From Candidatus Magasanikbacteria bacterium CG10_big_fil_rev_8_21_14_0_10_47_10 (GTDB lineage Bacteria; Patescibacteriota; Patescibacteriia; Magasanikbacterales; UBA922), in contig PFCB01000021.1 in the NCBI GenBank assembly GCA_002773135.1, forward strand, positions 961 to 39,246: 38,286 nucleotides of DNA. Reading direction: 5' to 3'. Positions 18,547-27,618 of the stretch are shown piece after piece (positions within the stretch are counted from its first letter, which is position 1; each line of letters begins with the position of its first letter). The notes beneath the pieces were generated by a model. That model saw only the letters and a list, made by a program, of their open reading frames with translations. It was not told the origin of the DNA and ran no database searches. The translations under genes and the position numbers were made by a program.

Positions 18547-18610
18547 ATATCCCTCCTTTACCTCGCCAAAGTCCGTGAGACACAGGCGGGCAATCATAAA
18601 TAATATTTCG

Positions 18611-18639
18611 ATCGTAACATCGCTTCTTTAGCATGTCAA
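18611..18639 (-). promoter_or_regulatory. Promoter for the coiled-coil gene
   Basis: Reverse strand TTGACA-N17-TACGAT. Confidence 0.55.
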
Positions 18640-18654
18640 ATCGGCCAAAAAAAT

Positions 18655-19599
18655 CTATTTACCCAAGGTGGTAATCGGCCTACTTTGGGTAATATAGAAT
18701 GTGTCCCCTTCCATGGCCCATTCAATATCGCAGGGAAATCCATAGTGGTCTTCTATTTTTTTGCACAGCTCTGAGAGCTCGATAATCTTTCTGCCTGAGA
18801 GCTTTTGCGCGGCACCACGTTCATGAAGCGCTTCCCATTCATTTGATTCTCCTTTTTTTACCAGCCGTTTGTGTTGCTCAGAGACATTCACATCCAAGAG
18901 CATCATTTCCTTTTTATCAATAATGTAATTATCGGGCGTGACCTGGCCACTGACAATTGCTTCGCCCAGTCCAAGCGCGGCTTCAATAATCATTTGATTG
19001 TAATCTTCTGTGACCGGATGCACAGTGAACGCCACGCCGGAAACATCTGACTGAACCATTTTTTGTACCACCACCGCCACAGACACATAGCTATCATGCA
19101 AATTCTTTTCAAATCGGTAAAAAATAGCGCGCGGCGTAAACAACGAACTCCAGCATTTTTTTACATTCTCAAGCAAACTTTCTTTAGTGGTATTTAAGAA
19201 GGTGTCCAACTCCCCTGCCCAGCTGGCAATTTCGCTGTCCTCTGCCGTGGCGCTGGAACGAACCGCGACATATTCCGCGCCAAGCTGATCAAAGGCTGCC
19301 ATAAGATCAATGGCGAGATCCTCAGGCATTTTGGTGTCGTGGATGACGTCCCGCAAAATGCTGCTCGCGTTTTCCACGGATTTCATGTCATCCTGATTCA
19401 CCCGCGCAATCTGTGATTCGATTTCTTGCTTAAGATTGGTTTCTTCAATAAATCGATCAAACGCGTCCGCAAGTAACACAAAGCCGGGCGGAACCTGAAT
19501 ACCGGCTTGCGTCATTTCTCCCAATGACGCGCCCTTGCCACCGGCAATGGCCACATCGGATTTATTAATTTGTTCAAAGGGTCGGATGTACATACTCAT
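18655..19599 (-). CDS. Stand-alone PPDK_N/PEP-synthase-type ATP-grasp domain protein
   Basis: GGKGASLGEMTQAGIQVPPGFVL, VRSSATAEDSEIASWAGELDTFLN, DIEWAMEGDTFYITQSRPITTLGK; stops where the His domain would begin in a fused enzyme. Confidence 0.93.
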   Translation of the reverse strand: MSMYIRPFEQINKSDVAIAGGKGASLGEMTQAGIQVPPGFVLLADAFDRFIEETNLKQEIESQIARVNQDDMKSVENASSILRDVIHDTKMPEDLAIDLMAAFDQLGAEYVAVRSSATAEDSEIASWAGELDTFLNTTKESLLENVKKCWSSLFTPRAIFYRFEKNLHDSYVSVAVVVQKMVQSDVSGVAFTVHPVTEDYNQMIIEAALGLGEAIVSGQVTPDNYIIDKKEMMLLDVNVSEQHKRLVKKGESNEWEALHERGAAQKLSGRKIIELSELCKKIEDHYGFPCDIEWAMEGDTFYITQSRPITTLGK

Positions 19600-20978
19600 A
19601 TTTTTCTTACTATACCACTTTCACCGTCAACTTCCACAAGGTCGCCGTCTTTCAAAAGTGATGTAGCATTCCCTGCACCAATTATACACGGCTTCCCAAG
19701 TTCACGCGCTATAATAGCCGCGTGGCAGGTAATGCCGCCCTCGTCTGTGACAATTGCACATGCTTTTTTCATGACAGTCAAGAATTCAGGATGAGTCATG
19801 GTTGTCACCAACACATCGCCTTCCTTGAAACGACTAAATTCACCCCTATGGTAAACAATCGAAACCGGACCTATTGCACTTCCTGCGCTTGCTCCTTTCC
19901 CCACAATCACATTTCCTTCTTTTGGTTTGGGTAATCCAAATTCATCGGAAATATCTCTATCATACACATCCACATGCCCACCTTTCATCACAAAGGAAAA
20001 CATCTTTTGCCGACTATTTGCCACATCTGTCCACTTCTGATGGTCTTTTGTCTCAAGAAGTTCGACCAATTCTCTATCGATCAAATAATTGAGCTGTCTT
20101 GCCGTTAATTTTGTTCTCGACGCCATCTCGTGCCAAAAAGGCCGAAATGCAAAATAATATGGACGGCGATATCCGTCACGCGTTTCCTTTAGATACGCAA
20201 ACATGTGAGTGACCTCAACAAGATCGCGGAAGGACGGATCTTCAATTGATGACAAAAATTGATCATATACTCTGAGTTGATCCCCCTGCGCCTGTTCTAT
20301 GGCCGCTCGTTCACCGCGCGCATCTTCAATATGCTCCATTTCGTGTTTTACTTCATCGATTGTAAGCGGCGTGTCCACAAACTCATACATTGGCAGCCAT
20401 GCGTATTTATGTATATAGACTAGAAGGTCCTCGTCTGAAACGTGTCCGTCCACAACCATGTGAAGCAGCTCAAGCCGCGCCTGGGTTAATTTTGTCTGTC
20501 TGTATGGGGTTGATATAGATTGCAAAATCGCTTGTGCACCGCTATATTCTTTTTCAATTCTCTGCTCAACCATTTTTGTAGGTCCTTCCAGCGCCAAAAA
20601 TGCCAAAAACTGGAGTTGCCCAAAATCCGCAAGCTTATCTGAAAAAACATTCACAAAATCAATCAATTCACTATCAGTTTTTTCCTTCCAATCTTGCGCG
20701 GTTACTTTCAGCGCCCACTGCAAGTGATTATCAAGAGCGCGTTCATAGCCGGCGGCGTACGTTTTTCTGTCTTGCGCCAATACATCTGCGGTAAATATCT
20801 TCAACAACTCTTCAAATTGATCGCGCAAAAAATAGACCGCCTGCAAGCGCCCTTCCGGCACATACAGCTTGTCTGTCACAATGTTAAATGGCGACCCCAA
20901 CGTAAACGCGCGCAAGTATGACTGCGCGATAAATGGTGCATATGTTCGTGCCCAAAGTCGGGTCCATTTCTGTTTCAT
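19596..20978 (-). CDS. Variable domain + PEP-utiliser mobile (swivelling phospho-His) domain protein, paralogue 1
   Basis: GDVLVTTMTHPEFLTVMKKACAIVTDEGGITCHAAIIARELGKPCIIG; 4-nt overlaps with both neighbours. Confidence 0.9.
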   Translation of the reverse strand: MKQKWTRLWARTYAPFIAQSYLRAFTLGSPFNIVTDKLYVPEGRLQAVYFLRDQFEELLKIFTADVLAQDRKTYAAGYERALDNHLQWALKVTAQDWKEKTDSELIDFVNVFSDKLADFGQLQFLAFLALEGPTKMVEQRIEKEYSGAQAILQSISTPYRQTKLTQARLELLHMVVDGHVSDEDLLVYIHKYAWLPMYEFVDTPLTIDEVKHEMEHIEDARGERAAIEQAQGDQLRVYDQFLSSIEDPSFRDLVEVTHMFAYLKETRDGYRRPYYFAFRPFWHEMASRTKLTARQLNYLIDRELVELLETKDHQKWTDVANSRQKMFSFVMKGGHVDVYDRDISDEFGLPKPKEGNVIVGKGASAGSAIGPVSIVYHRGEFSRFKEGDVLVTTMTHPEFLTVMKKACAIVTDEGGITCHAAIIARELGKPCIIGAGNATSLLKDGDLVEVDGESGIVRKI

Positions 20979-22402
20979 AGTTTTCTCACTATACCCCTAT
21001 TCGCATCGACTTCTACGGTGTCGCCGTCTTTCAGTGCTGTCGTCCCATTCCCAGTCGCGACTATACAGGGAATCCCCAGCTCGCGAGAAATAATAGCGGC
21101 ATGACAGGTCACGCTTCCTTCATCAGTCACAATGGCCGAAACCTTTCTTAAATATGGCACAAAATCCTGCCGTGTCATTGCAGTCACTAACACATCGCCT
21201 TTTTCTACTTTACCAAGATCTTTGTTTGTGAAGATAATTTTTACTTGCCCAGTTGCCGTTCCTTTTGATCCTGTTTTGCCTTTTACATCATGCGATCCGG
21301 TTTGCACTGCGCTGATTTCCTGCTTTGCTTTTTCTGTTGCTTGCTCACCCGAAAAAATATGATATTCATCTTCTTTTTGAATCAACAGGTATGCTTCTTC
21401 TCGCATTTTTATTTCTTCTGCATCAAATGCTTTACCGATTTGCAAGCAGGATGCGATTTCTGCGTTTGTCAGCAAAGCGATCTGTTCAACGGATAGCCCG
21501 ATTCGTTTACCAACCTCTGTATAAAACGTACGGAGTTGCAGATTCAACTTCTGCCGAATCATATCTCTGTAATCTCGCAAACATACGTTTTCTTTGAGGA
21601 ATGCGAGGAGTGCTTCCAGACGTTCATTTAAATTCGTTTGGTCTATAAAAGTCCGGTAGTGTTGTTTCGATTGTGCAAAACCCGCCTTAATTTTGTCCAA
21701 TTCTGTTTGCGGATCGTCTATCTGTTCCATTTCATCCAAAAAATGCTGCACCGAGTACGGCGCGTGATCAAAATCGAACAACGGAATGTGTTTATATTTG
21801 TCTGTATGCGCCACAATTCGCTGCCGCTTTTGCGTGTCATCCAATGAATCCCAATCTACTGCAACGGTAAGCAAGTCAATGCGTTCCTGTGTCACATCAT
21901 TTGGTTCAAGTGGCGATGAAAGTTGCAGCAACGCATCGCGCCGCTGATCCACATCGTTAATTACCTGTGTCAATTCGTTGTCTACCACTTCCGCCAACGG
22001 CGCACCAATGTTAAATACCGTCCACATGCGAACATAAAATTGTTCCACGTTTGGATGGACTATGTCTTCATACAAATTCAGCAATTCTTCATTTGTCAGT
22101 GAACCAAATTGCACGTCTGAAAATGCTCCTGTCATTTTTTCAAGAATGGATTCCATGACCGCTTGAGCATTAACATGAAAATTATTGAGAAACGTATTGT
22201 CTTCCAACTTCTGAAATAAACCTGCGACATATGCTTCATGTTGTTCCCTATCCACCCAATACTCTGTTTTCTTGTCGTCTTTATATACAAGAGTATTCAT
22301 CACAGACAGACCATATACCTCTTGCATGGCCTTTCCAAACCCAACATTCCAGGCTTGGGCTACCTGGACTGCCAGTCTGCGGGTAATGTACTTTTTCCAC
22401 AT
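20975..22402 (-). CDS. Variable domain + phospho-His swivel domain protein, paralogue 2
   Basis: GDVLVTAMTRQDFVPYLRKVSAIVTDEGSVTCHAAIISRELGIPCIVATGNGTTALKDGD. Confidence 0.9.
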   Translation of the reverse strand: MWKKYITRRLAVQVAQAWNVGFGKAMQEVYGLSVMNTLVYKDDKKTEYWVDREQHEAYVAGLFQKLEDNTFLNNFHVNAQAVMESILEKMTGAFSDVQFGSLTNEELLNLYEDIVHPNVEQFYVRMWTVFNIGAPLAEVVDNELTQVINDVDQRRDALLQLSSPLEPNDVTQERIDLLTVAVDWDSLDDTQKRQRIVAHTDKYKHIPLFDFDHAPYSVQHFLDEMEQIDDPQTELDKIKAGFAQSKQHYRTFIDQTNLNERLEALLAFLKENVCLRDYRDMIRQKLNLQLRTFYTEVGKRIGLSVEQIALLTNAEIASCLQIGKAFDAEEIKMREEAYLLIQKEDEYHIFSGEQATEKAKQEISAVQTGSHDVKGKTGSKGTATGQVKIIFTNKDLGKVEKGDVLVTAMTRQDFVPYLRKVSAIVTDEGSVTCHAAIISRELGIPCIVATGNGTTALKDGDTVEVDANRGIVRKL

Positions 22403-22458
22403 AGGTAAAACTACGCTAATTTAAGCCTAAATCCATATACCAGTATAGCCACAAGGGC

Positions 22459-22487
22459 TTGACAAAAGCAAGGTTTTGTGCTATTGT
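22459..22487 (+). promoter_or_regulatory. Promoter of GC-rich cassette 2
   Basis: TTGACA-N17-TATTGT. Confidence 0.6.
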
Positions 22488-22623
22488 ATGCAGTCAATTC
22501 AGTGTAATAATTCTGCTAAAACAAGCCACTTTTCGGTTCACCGTATCAGAGAATATTCCACAAGAGTCTTCTCTAATGCCGCGAACTGAATGCGGCAGAG
22601 ACCCCACCCAACAGGAGGTGAAC

Positions 22624-23271
22624 GTGGGGACCGACAAGACCGTGACCGTCGTCGTGATGCGCCACCCGCAGAAGACGGGACGTTCGGCCGACGCCATCAC
22701 CGCCTTCGGCGCCCAGCAGGCGTTCGCGGCGGCCCAGGCCCTGGCCGAGCGCTTCGACAACATCGGCATGCTGTTCTTCAGCGGGGCGAAGCGCACGCTG
22801 CAGACGGCCCAGATCATCGAGGCGGCGCTCCTGCTCAACGCGGAGCCGCCGATCACGATGCGCGGCTTCCACTTCGATGTCGTGTTCGACCAGTGCTTCC
22901 CCGGCGAGGCCGGGCGCTCCTACTTCTTCGAGCAGCTCGATGCGCTGAAGAGCGAGCACCACGACGCCCCCAAGCTCAGCCACGCGCTGGCGCTCAAGAA
23001 CGAGCTGGGCGTGTACGCGCGCATGGGGCGCGAAGCCGTGACCACGGCCCTCGCCGAGGTCGCGGACATCCTCGACCAGGAGAAGTGCGACACCGGCCTG
23101 GTGGTCTCGCACTCGCCGTGGACCGAGCTCGCCTCCCTCCACCCGGAGGAGACGCCGTTCGGCCTCGGCGAGGCCGACGCCGTCGCCTACACGCTCGAGG
23201 CCGACGCCGACGGATGGTACATCGCGTCCAGCGAGCTCATCCGCGCGCCGCTCGAGGGCAAGCCCCTCTAG
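22624..23271 (+). CDS. Histidine-phosphatase (SixA/PGAM-like) protein on a GC-rich island
   Basis: VVVMRHPQKTG, FFSGAKRTLQTAQIIEAA, GLVVSHSPWTEL; GTG start 5 nt after AGGAGG (22613-22618). Confidence 0.75.
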   Translation: MGTDKTVTVVVMRHPQKTGRSADAITAFGAQQAFAAAQALAERFDNIGMLFFSGAKRTLQTAQIIEAALLLNAEPPITMRGFHFDVVFDQCFPGEAGRSYFFEQLDALKSEHHDAPKLSHALALKNELGVYARMGREAVTTALAEVADILDQEKCDTGLVVSHSPWTELASLHPEETPFGLGEADAVAYTLEADADGWYIASSELIRAPLEGKPL

Positions 23272-23282
23272 AGCGCGCGCAC

Positions 23283-23402
23283 CTGTCCCGGCGACCGTCG
23301 GGACAGAAGACAACCCCAACGACACCGACACTGTCGGTCCGCGCTTCACGCGCTGACCGGCGAACCACAACCATTGCGGCCGTGAGCACCTTGCTCGCGG
23401 CC
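23283..23402 (+). other. Array of GC-rich hairpins downstream of the 22624 gene
   Basis: CTGTCCCG/CGGGACAG; ACCGAC-ACT-GTCGGT; GGTCcGCGC-TTCAC-GCGCtGACC; GGCCGtGAGC-ACCTT-GCTCgCGGCC. Confidence 0.5.
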
Positions 23403-23441
23403 CCAACTGATAAAGTTATAACTCGGTTGTAGCATTATCTC

Positions 23442-23484
23442 AAAAAAGATCCCCCATTGCTCGCGAGCGTCGGGGGATCTTTTT
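23442..23484. terminator. Strong bidirectional terminator between convergent genes
   Basis: AAAAAAGATCCCCC...GGGGGATCTTTTT with inner palindrome GCTCGCGAGC. Confidence 0.85.
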
Positions 23485-24541
23485 ATTTCACTTTTTTTAC
23501 TATGCCATTATCCGCGTCAACTTCCACCATATCCCCGTCCTTGAACACCCTAGTAGCAATTTTGGTGCCAATGACACACGGCTTCTGCATCTCCCTGGCA
23601 ACAATGGCGGCGTGACACAAAATGCCACCGCCATCTGTCACAAAGGCGGATGCTTTTTTCATCAACGGTAAAAATTCCGGGCGAGTCATGCCGGATACCA
23701 AAATATCGCCCTCTCCAAACGCGGTATCCGGAGTCGGATCAAATACGACACGTACCTTTCCGCGCACAACGCCCTTGTACGCTACCTGACCTTTCAGCTG
23801 TTCCGGATCATCCTTTCCCAAAATTATTTGTTCCACATTTTTTGCATCCTCATTCAAAAACACCTCCGTGCTCTTTTCGTCAAAAACCAACGCACTCAGC
23901 CCATATCTATTCTGCAATATTTCTTCATCCGGAAGCTTGCCACCCTTTAAATAAGCTACAAATTCTTCAGATATTGTCGCCAGTATAGACGCAGGCATGT
24001 ATCCTTCTTTTTCACCAACGATCTTTGCCAATGTCTCTAAATAGTCCTCATATCTTCTGTATACAGGCTCGGCATACAATCGTGCATCTTCCAACGGCTC
24101 CATATATTTGGTTAATTCTGATTCCGTCATAACGTCCGGCAAATTCTTGACAAATACATGCATCGGATAATATGAATAAAACCTATCTACAAAATTTTGA
24201 AACTGATCCACTGTAATATCTTTCCCTTCATCTCTGTCAATAAGGGATAAAAAGGCGTCGGTTTCATCTTTTAATGCGCTACAAATTTCTGTTATTGAAA
24301 AATCTCCACTTTGAATATGTTCTTTTACGTCATTGGCAAACTTCCGCCTATCTGTTTCTCTTATACATGTCGTTGTTAATCCATCTCTAAAAAGAAACAC
24401 GGCTCGCGACACAAATCGCTCTATCATCTGAGCATATGGGCGACGCATATACGACTGTCCAGCATAGGAGTCACTCAGCAAACTCCATCGGCCTGCCCAG
24501 TACACCATCCAATCATCTGCGCGTAATTCTTCTATAGACAT
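23483..24541 (-). CDS. Shortened variable domain + phospho-His swivel domain protein, paralogue 3
   Basis: GDILVSGMTRPEFLPLMKKASAFVTDGGGILCHAAIVAREMQKPCVIG; 352 aa versus 460-498 in the others. Confidence 0.9.
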   Translation of the reverse strand: MSIEELRADDWMVYWAGRWSLLSDSYAGQSYMRRPYAQMIERFVSRAVFLFRDGLTTTCIRETDRRKFANDVKEHIQSGDFSITEICSALKDETDAFLSLIDRDEGKDITVDQFQNFVDRFYSYYPMHVFVKNLPDVMTESELTKYMEPLEDARLYAEPVYRRYEDYLETLAKIVGEKEGYMPASILATISEEFVAYLKGGKLPDEEILQNRYGLSALVFDEKSTEVFLNEDAKNVEQIILGKDDPEQLKGQVAYKGVVRGKVRVVFDPTPDTAFGEGDILVSGMTRPEFLPLMKKASAFVTDGGGILCHAAIVAREMQKPCVIGTKIATRVFKDGDMVEVDADNGIVKKVK

Positions 24542-24547
24542 ATTTTT

Positions 24548-26008
24548 TTATATTATTTTCTTTACAACTCCATTATCCGCGTCCACTTCAATCCTGTCCC
24601 CATCCTTCAAAAACTTGGTCGCTTTTTTTACGCCAATAACACAGGGTATGCCAAGCTCACGCGCGACAATAGCCGCGTGGCATGTGATACCACCTATCTC
24701 CGCGACAATGGCACGGGCTTTTTTCATGGCCGGGACAAAACGCGGGTCTGTCATATGTGATACCAAGATGGCGTCCTGCTCCATTGTTCCAATATCTTTT
24801 GGATCGACGATGATACAAACTTCTCCGCGTGCACTCCCGGGTGACCCACAATCGCCGGACAATTCATCCGGCAGCGTATCAAAGCCGGTAATATCTTCCA
24901 GGGCGGCAAGATACTCTCTTGCGATAGGCCCAGGTTCCTCCTGCATTGTACCCTCTTTAATAAAAATTACATCCTGTGTCCATCTCGCGTTCAATTGGTT
25001 TTCATCAAACCGGCCATGGAGTAACAAATCTTCCATCTCTGGTGGCAGGACCGCCTGCAACTGTCTTACACTTAAATGTTTACGCCGACCGATTTCTCTA
25101 AAATACGGCTCCATTGACCAATAATATTGATGTGATACATCCACGCGATATGCTTTCAGGCGAATGATATCTTCAACAAAACCGGCAAATGCCAATGTTT
25201 TTTCTGAAAAAGAATACTCTTTCTTCACTTCCCGTTTCTTTGCCTCGACATCCAGCGCGTACGCGTCTTCAGATTTCACGAACGAACGCGATCTCTCTCT
25301 ATCGCCCTCCAACAATTCCAAACGATCTTGATAATACGATATATCGTACGGCGGACCTGCCCAACCATAGCCCATCCATTGGTATTTTTTCCAATGATCT
25401 TCAACAGACGCTGACGAGTCCCCAGTCGCGATCTTCAAAAGATCCTGTTCTTCCGCTTGCATAAAACTGTATCGCGGTGATGTTGTCAGCACCATTAACA
25501 CAGACTGAACACGGCTTTGTGGAACACCATCTTCCAGCAACGAATTTTTTAGCAATGGCATGAGCAGCGAATTTTCATGTTCCAAATAATTCACGGCTTG
25601 ACCCAGAACCCACAGTGGCTCATGAATAGCGTACGTTTTTTTATACCACTCAAACAGTCCCCTATCCGTTAGTGCCGCAACCGTCTGCTCGCGCATACGC
25701 GAACTTGCCTGAAGCAACTCATCCGCGTATGTATCAATTCTTTGCAAAATGTTTCTCATTATCGAGGGATCTTCTTTGATCCTTTCAAGCAATCGACGTC
25801 CTGCCTGCATAAATTCATTGCTTTCAAAATACATATGCAGCTCACCGTCTACAAACAAAAAAAGCACATTCCGCACAATTTCACCGACTTCAGGCTCTAA
25901 TTTTTCGGCAAAGGCAATAATTGGCGACCATACAAACCATGGCGCGCAATCAGGCACGTCTTCAAACAAGGCCCAGGCATGCTTGTCTAGCCAGTGTGTA
26001 TCTATCAT
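24548..26008 (-). CDS. Variable domain + phospho-His swivel domain protein, paralogue 4
   Basis: ILVSHMTDPRFVPAMKKARAIVAEIGGITCHAAIVARELGIPCVIG; 4-nt overlap with next gene. Confidence 0.9.
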   Translation of the reverse strand: MIDTHWLDKHAWALFEDVPDCAPWFVWSPIIAFAEKLEPEVGEIVRNVLFLFVDGELHMYFESNEFMQAGRRLLERIKEDPSIMRNILQRIDTYADELLQASSRMREQTVAALTDRGLFEWYKKTYAIHEPLWVLGQAVNYLEHENSLLMPLLKNSLLEDGVPQSRVQSVLMVLTTSPRYSFMQAEEQDLLKIATGDSSASVEDHWKKYQWMGYGWAGPPYDISYYQDRLELLEGDRERSRSFVKSEDAYALDVEAKKREVKKEYSFSEKTLAFAGFVEDIIRLKAYRVDVSHQYYWSMEPYFREIGRRKHLSVRQLQAVLPPEMEDLLLHGRFDENQLNARWTQDVIFIKEGTMQEEPGPIAREYLAALEDITGFDTLPDELSGDCGSPGSARGEVCIIVDPKDIGTMEQDAILVSHMTDPRFVPAMKKARAIVAEIGGITCHAAIVARELGIPCVIGVKKATKFLKDGDRIEVDADNGVVKKII

Positions 26009-27450
26009 AGTTTCCTCACTATACCATTATCCGCGTCAACTTCCACAAGGTCGCCGTCTTTCAAAACCTTGGTCGCGATCTTTGTGCCGATGACGCAGGG
26101 CGTACGCAATTCACGCGCAACGATAGCCGCGTGGCAGGTTAGCCCACCTTGGTTCGTCACAAAGGCAGCGGCTTTTTTCATAATGGGCAATAAAGTCGGA
26201 TCTGTCACATTTGAGATCAATACGTCCCCATCTTTGAATTTCTCCATTTCCTTTGCCATATTCACAATCTTTGCCGGACCTGTCACCTTTCCTGGATATG
26301 CCACTTCTCCTTTCAGCTCATTTGTCTGTTCAACGGCGGGTAGCTGCTGAACCATAGGCGCAGCAAAAGAGCGAGCCTGGTCACCAATCAGCAGATAAAA
26401 ATCTTCTCCATCAAAATATTGGATCGAGTATTTTCTAATTTCATTTATTCGCTCAATATCAAATTCCCCTTTTCGCAGCATTTCAATGATCCAGTCAGGA
26501 TAGAGCGCATACAACTGGCCCAATGAAAGGAAATGATCGCGCGCGATTTTTTGCAATATGGGTTGACTTGCTTCATAACTCAAAAACAACGCGTCCATTC
26601 GATGTGCTTTGATATATAAGAGCTCTTCTAATTTTCGGAACAATCGGACAATATCGGCAGGCATCTTCGTTTCACTGATCCACCGCTTTTTTTCACTCGT
26701 CAACGCTTCATCTTGCGCAATGAAATTCTCAAAAAGTTGCTTCGCGTTCCCTTCGTTATATAAACCGGCATGGATTTGTTCAAAATACTCACGAGAGAGA
26801 GATGGCCCGGTCCATCCGAAATGCAGCCACGAATATGTTTCCCAGTGCTGTGTGAGCTTCTCTCCTGGATCCTTTTCTTGCGCTAAACGCAACATGTCAC
26901 GCTCCTCTCGCTGCGCCATTGAAAGTTCACGCGGTGTGGCGAGTGTCTGAAACGCCTCCGTCACCCGTTCATCCGGAAGGCCTTGCTGCTTGAGCCAGTT
27001 TTCAAGGTAATCTTTAAGAAAGGTATTTTCCAACTCCAAAAGGTTTGGGACTTGCCCCAGGGAAAAAACCGGATGATGTTTTTTATGATATGCATCTAAA
27101 TATGAAATTAACTCTTCGGCATCACACTGAGAAAAATCAACCTTTTTCAACTCCTGCGAGTAGGCAGCCAGGTCATCTGCAGCCTTGCGCAAATCTCTAT
27201 TCACACTGGTGAGCTTCTCCGGATCAGCAAGGACATCATTCAGATAGCGCTCACCAAGCTCGGTCCACTCAGAACGAGACATGTAGATACGCTGGACATT
27301 GCCTTCCAATTCACCGACCACCTGTGACAGTCCATAGCCGAGACGCTCATGGATAGTACGCGCCACCCCAGTCATATAGCAGCTTTGGAACCAGGCAACA
27401 TCAAACCATTCTCCAAACATGAATGGGTTTTGCATTTGTAGTGGCTTCAT
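26005..27450 (-). CDS. Variable domain + phospho-His swivel domain protein, paralogue 5
   Basis: GDVLISNVTDPTLLPIMKKAAAFVTNQGGLTCHAAIVARELRTPCVIGTKIATKVLKDGD. Confidence 0.9.
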   Translation of the reverse strand: MKPLQMQNPFMFGEWFDVAWFQSCYMTGVARTIHERLGYGLSQVVGELEGNVQRIYMSRSEWTELGERYLNDVLADPEKLTSVNRDLRKAADDLAAYSQELKKVDFSQCDAEELISYLDAYHKKHHPVFSLGQVPNLLELENTFLKDYLENWLKQQGLPDERVTEAFQTLATPRELSMAQREERDMLRLAQEKDPGEKLTQHWETYSWLHFGWTGPSLSREYFEQIHAGLYNEGNAKQLFENFIAQDEALTSEKKRWISETKMPADIVRLFRKLEELLYIKAHRMDALFLSYEASQPILQKIARDHFLSLGQLYALYPDWIIEMLRKGEFDIERINEIRKYSIQYFDGEDFYLLIGDQARSFAAPMVQQLPAVEQTNELKGEVAYPGKVTGPAKIVNMAKEMEKFKDGDVLISNVTDPTLLPIMKKAAAFVTNQGGLTCHAAIVARELRTPCVIGTKIATKVLKDGDLVEVDADNGIVRKL

Positions 27451-27458
27451 AACGATAT

Positions 27459-27608
27459 TTACTTAATAATCATGAGTGTATCCTTTAGAGATACGCCAAC
27501 ATATTCCTTCATTTCTTTACACACACTCTCAAGCGACAAATAGTTCGGAAAAGGACTCATGCGCTGTCGCTGACTCAAAAACGAATAATCTGCAGTATTC
27601 AGATGCAT
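27459..27608 (-). CDS. Small ORF (49 aa) tightly packed in the operon, absent from the ORF track
   Basis: Manual translation MHLNTADYSFLSQRQRMSPFPNYLSLESVCKEMKEYVGVSLKDTLMIIK*; 10 nt after paralogue 6 and 8 nt before paralogue 5. Confidence 0.5.
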   Translation of the reverse strand: MHLNTADYSFLSQRQRMSPFPNYLSLESVCKEMKEYVGVSLKDTLMIIK

Positions 27609-27618
27609 AACGATCTGA

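Noticed and set aside
22459-22623. N-terminal extension of the 22459 ORF (MTKARFCAIVCSQF...)
   Set aside because: Covers the TTGACA/-10 promoter region and AT-rich leader; the AGGAGG-GTG start at 22624 fits better
22573-23432. Long ORFs in other frames of GC-rich cassette 2 (22573..23406 minus, 22590..23432 plus)
   Set aside because: Few stops arise from high GC; Arg/Pro-rich or low-complexity translations; only the 22624-23271 frame has histidine phosphatase motifs and an RBS
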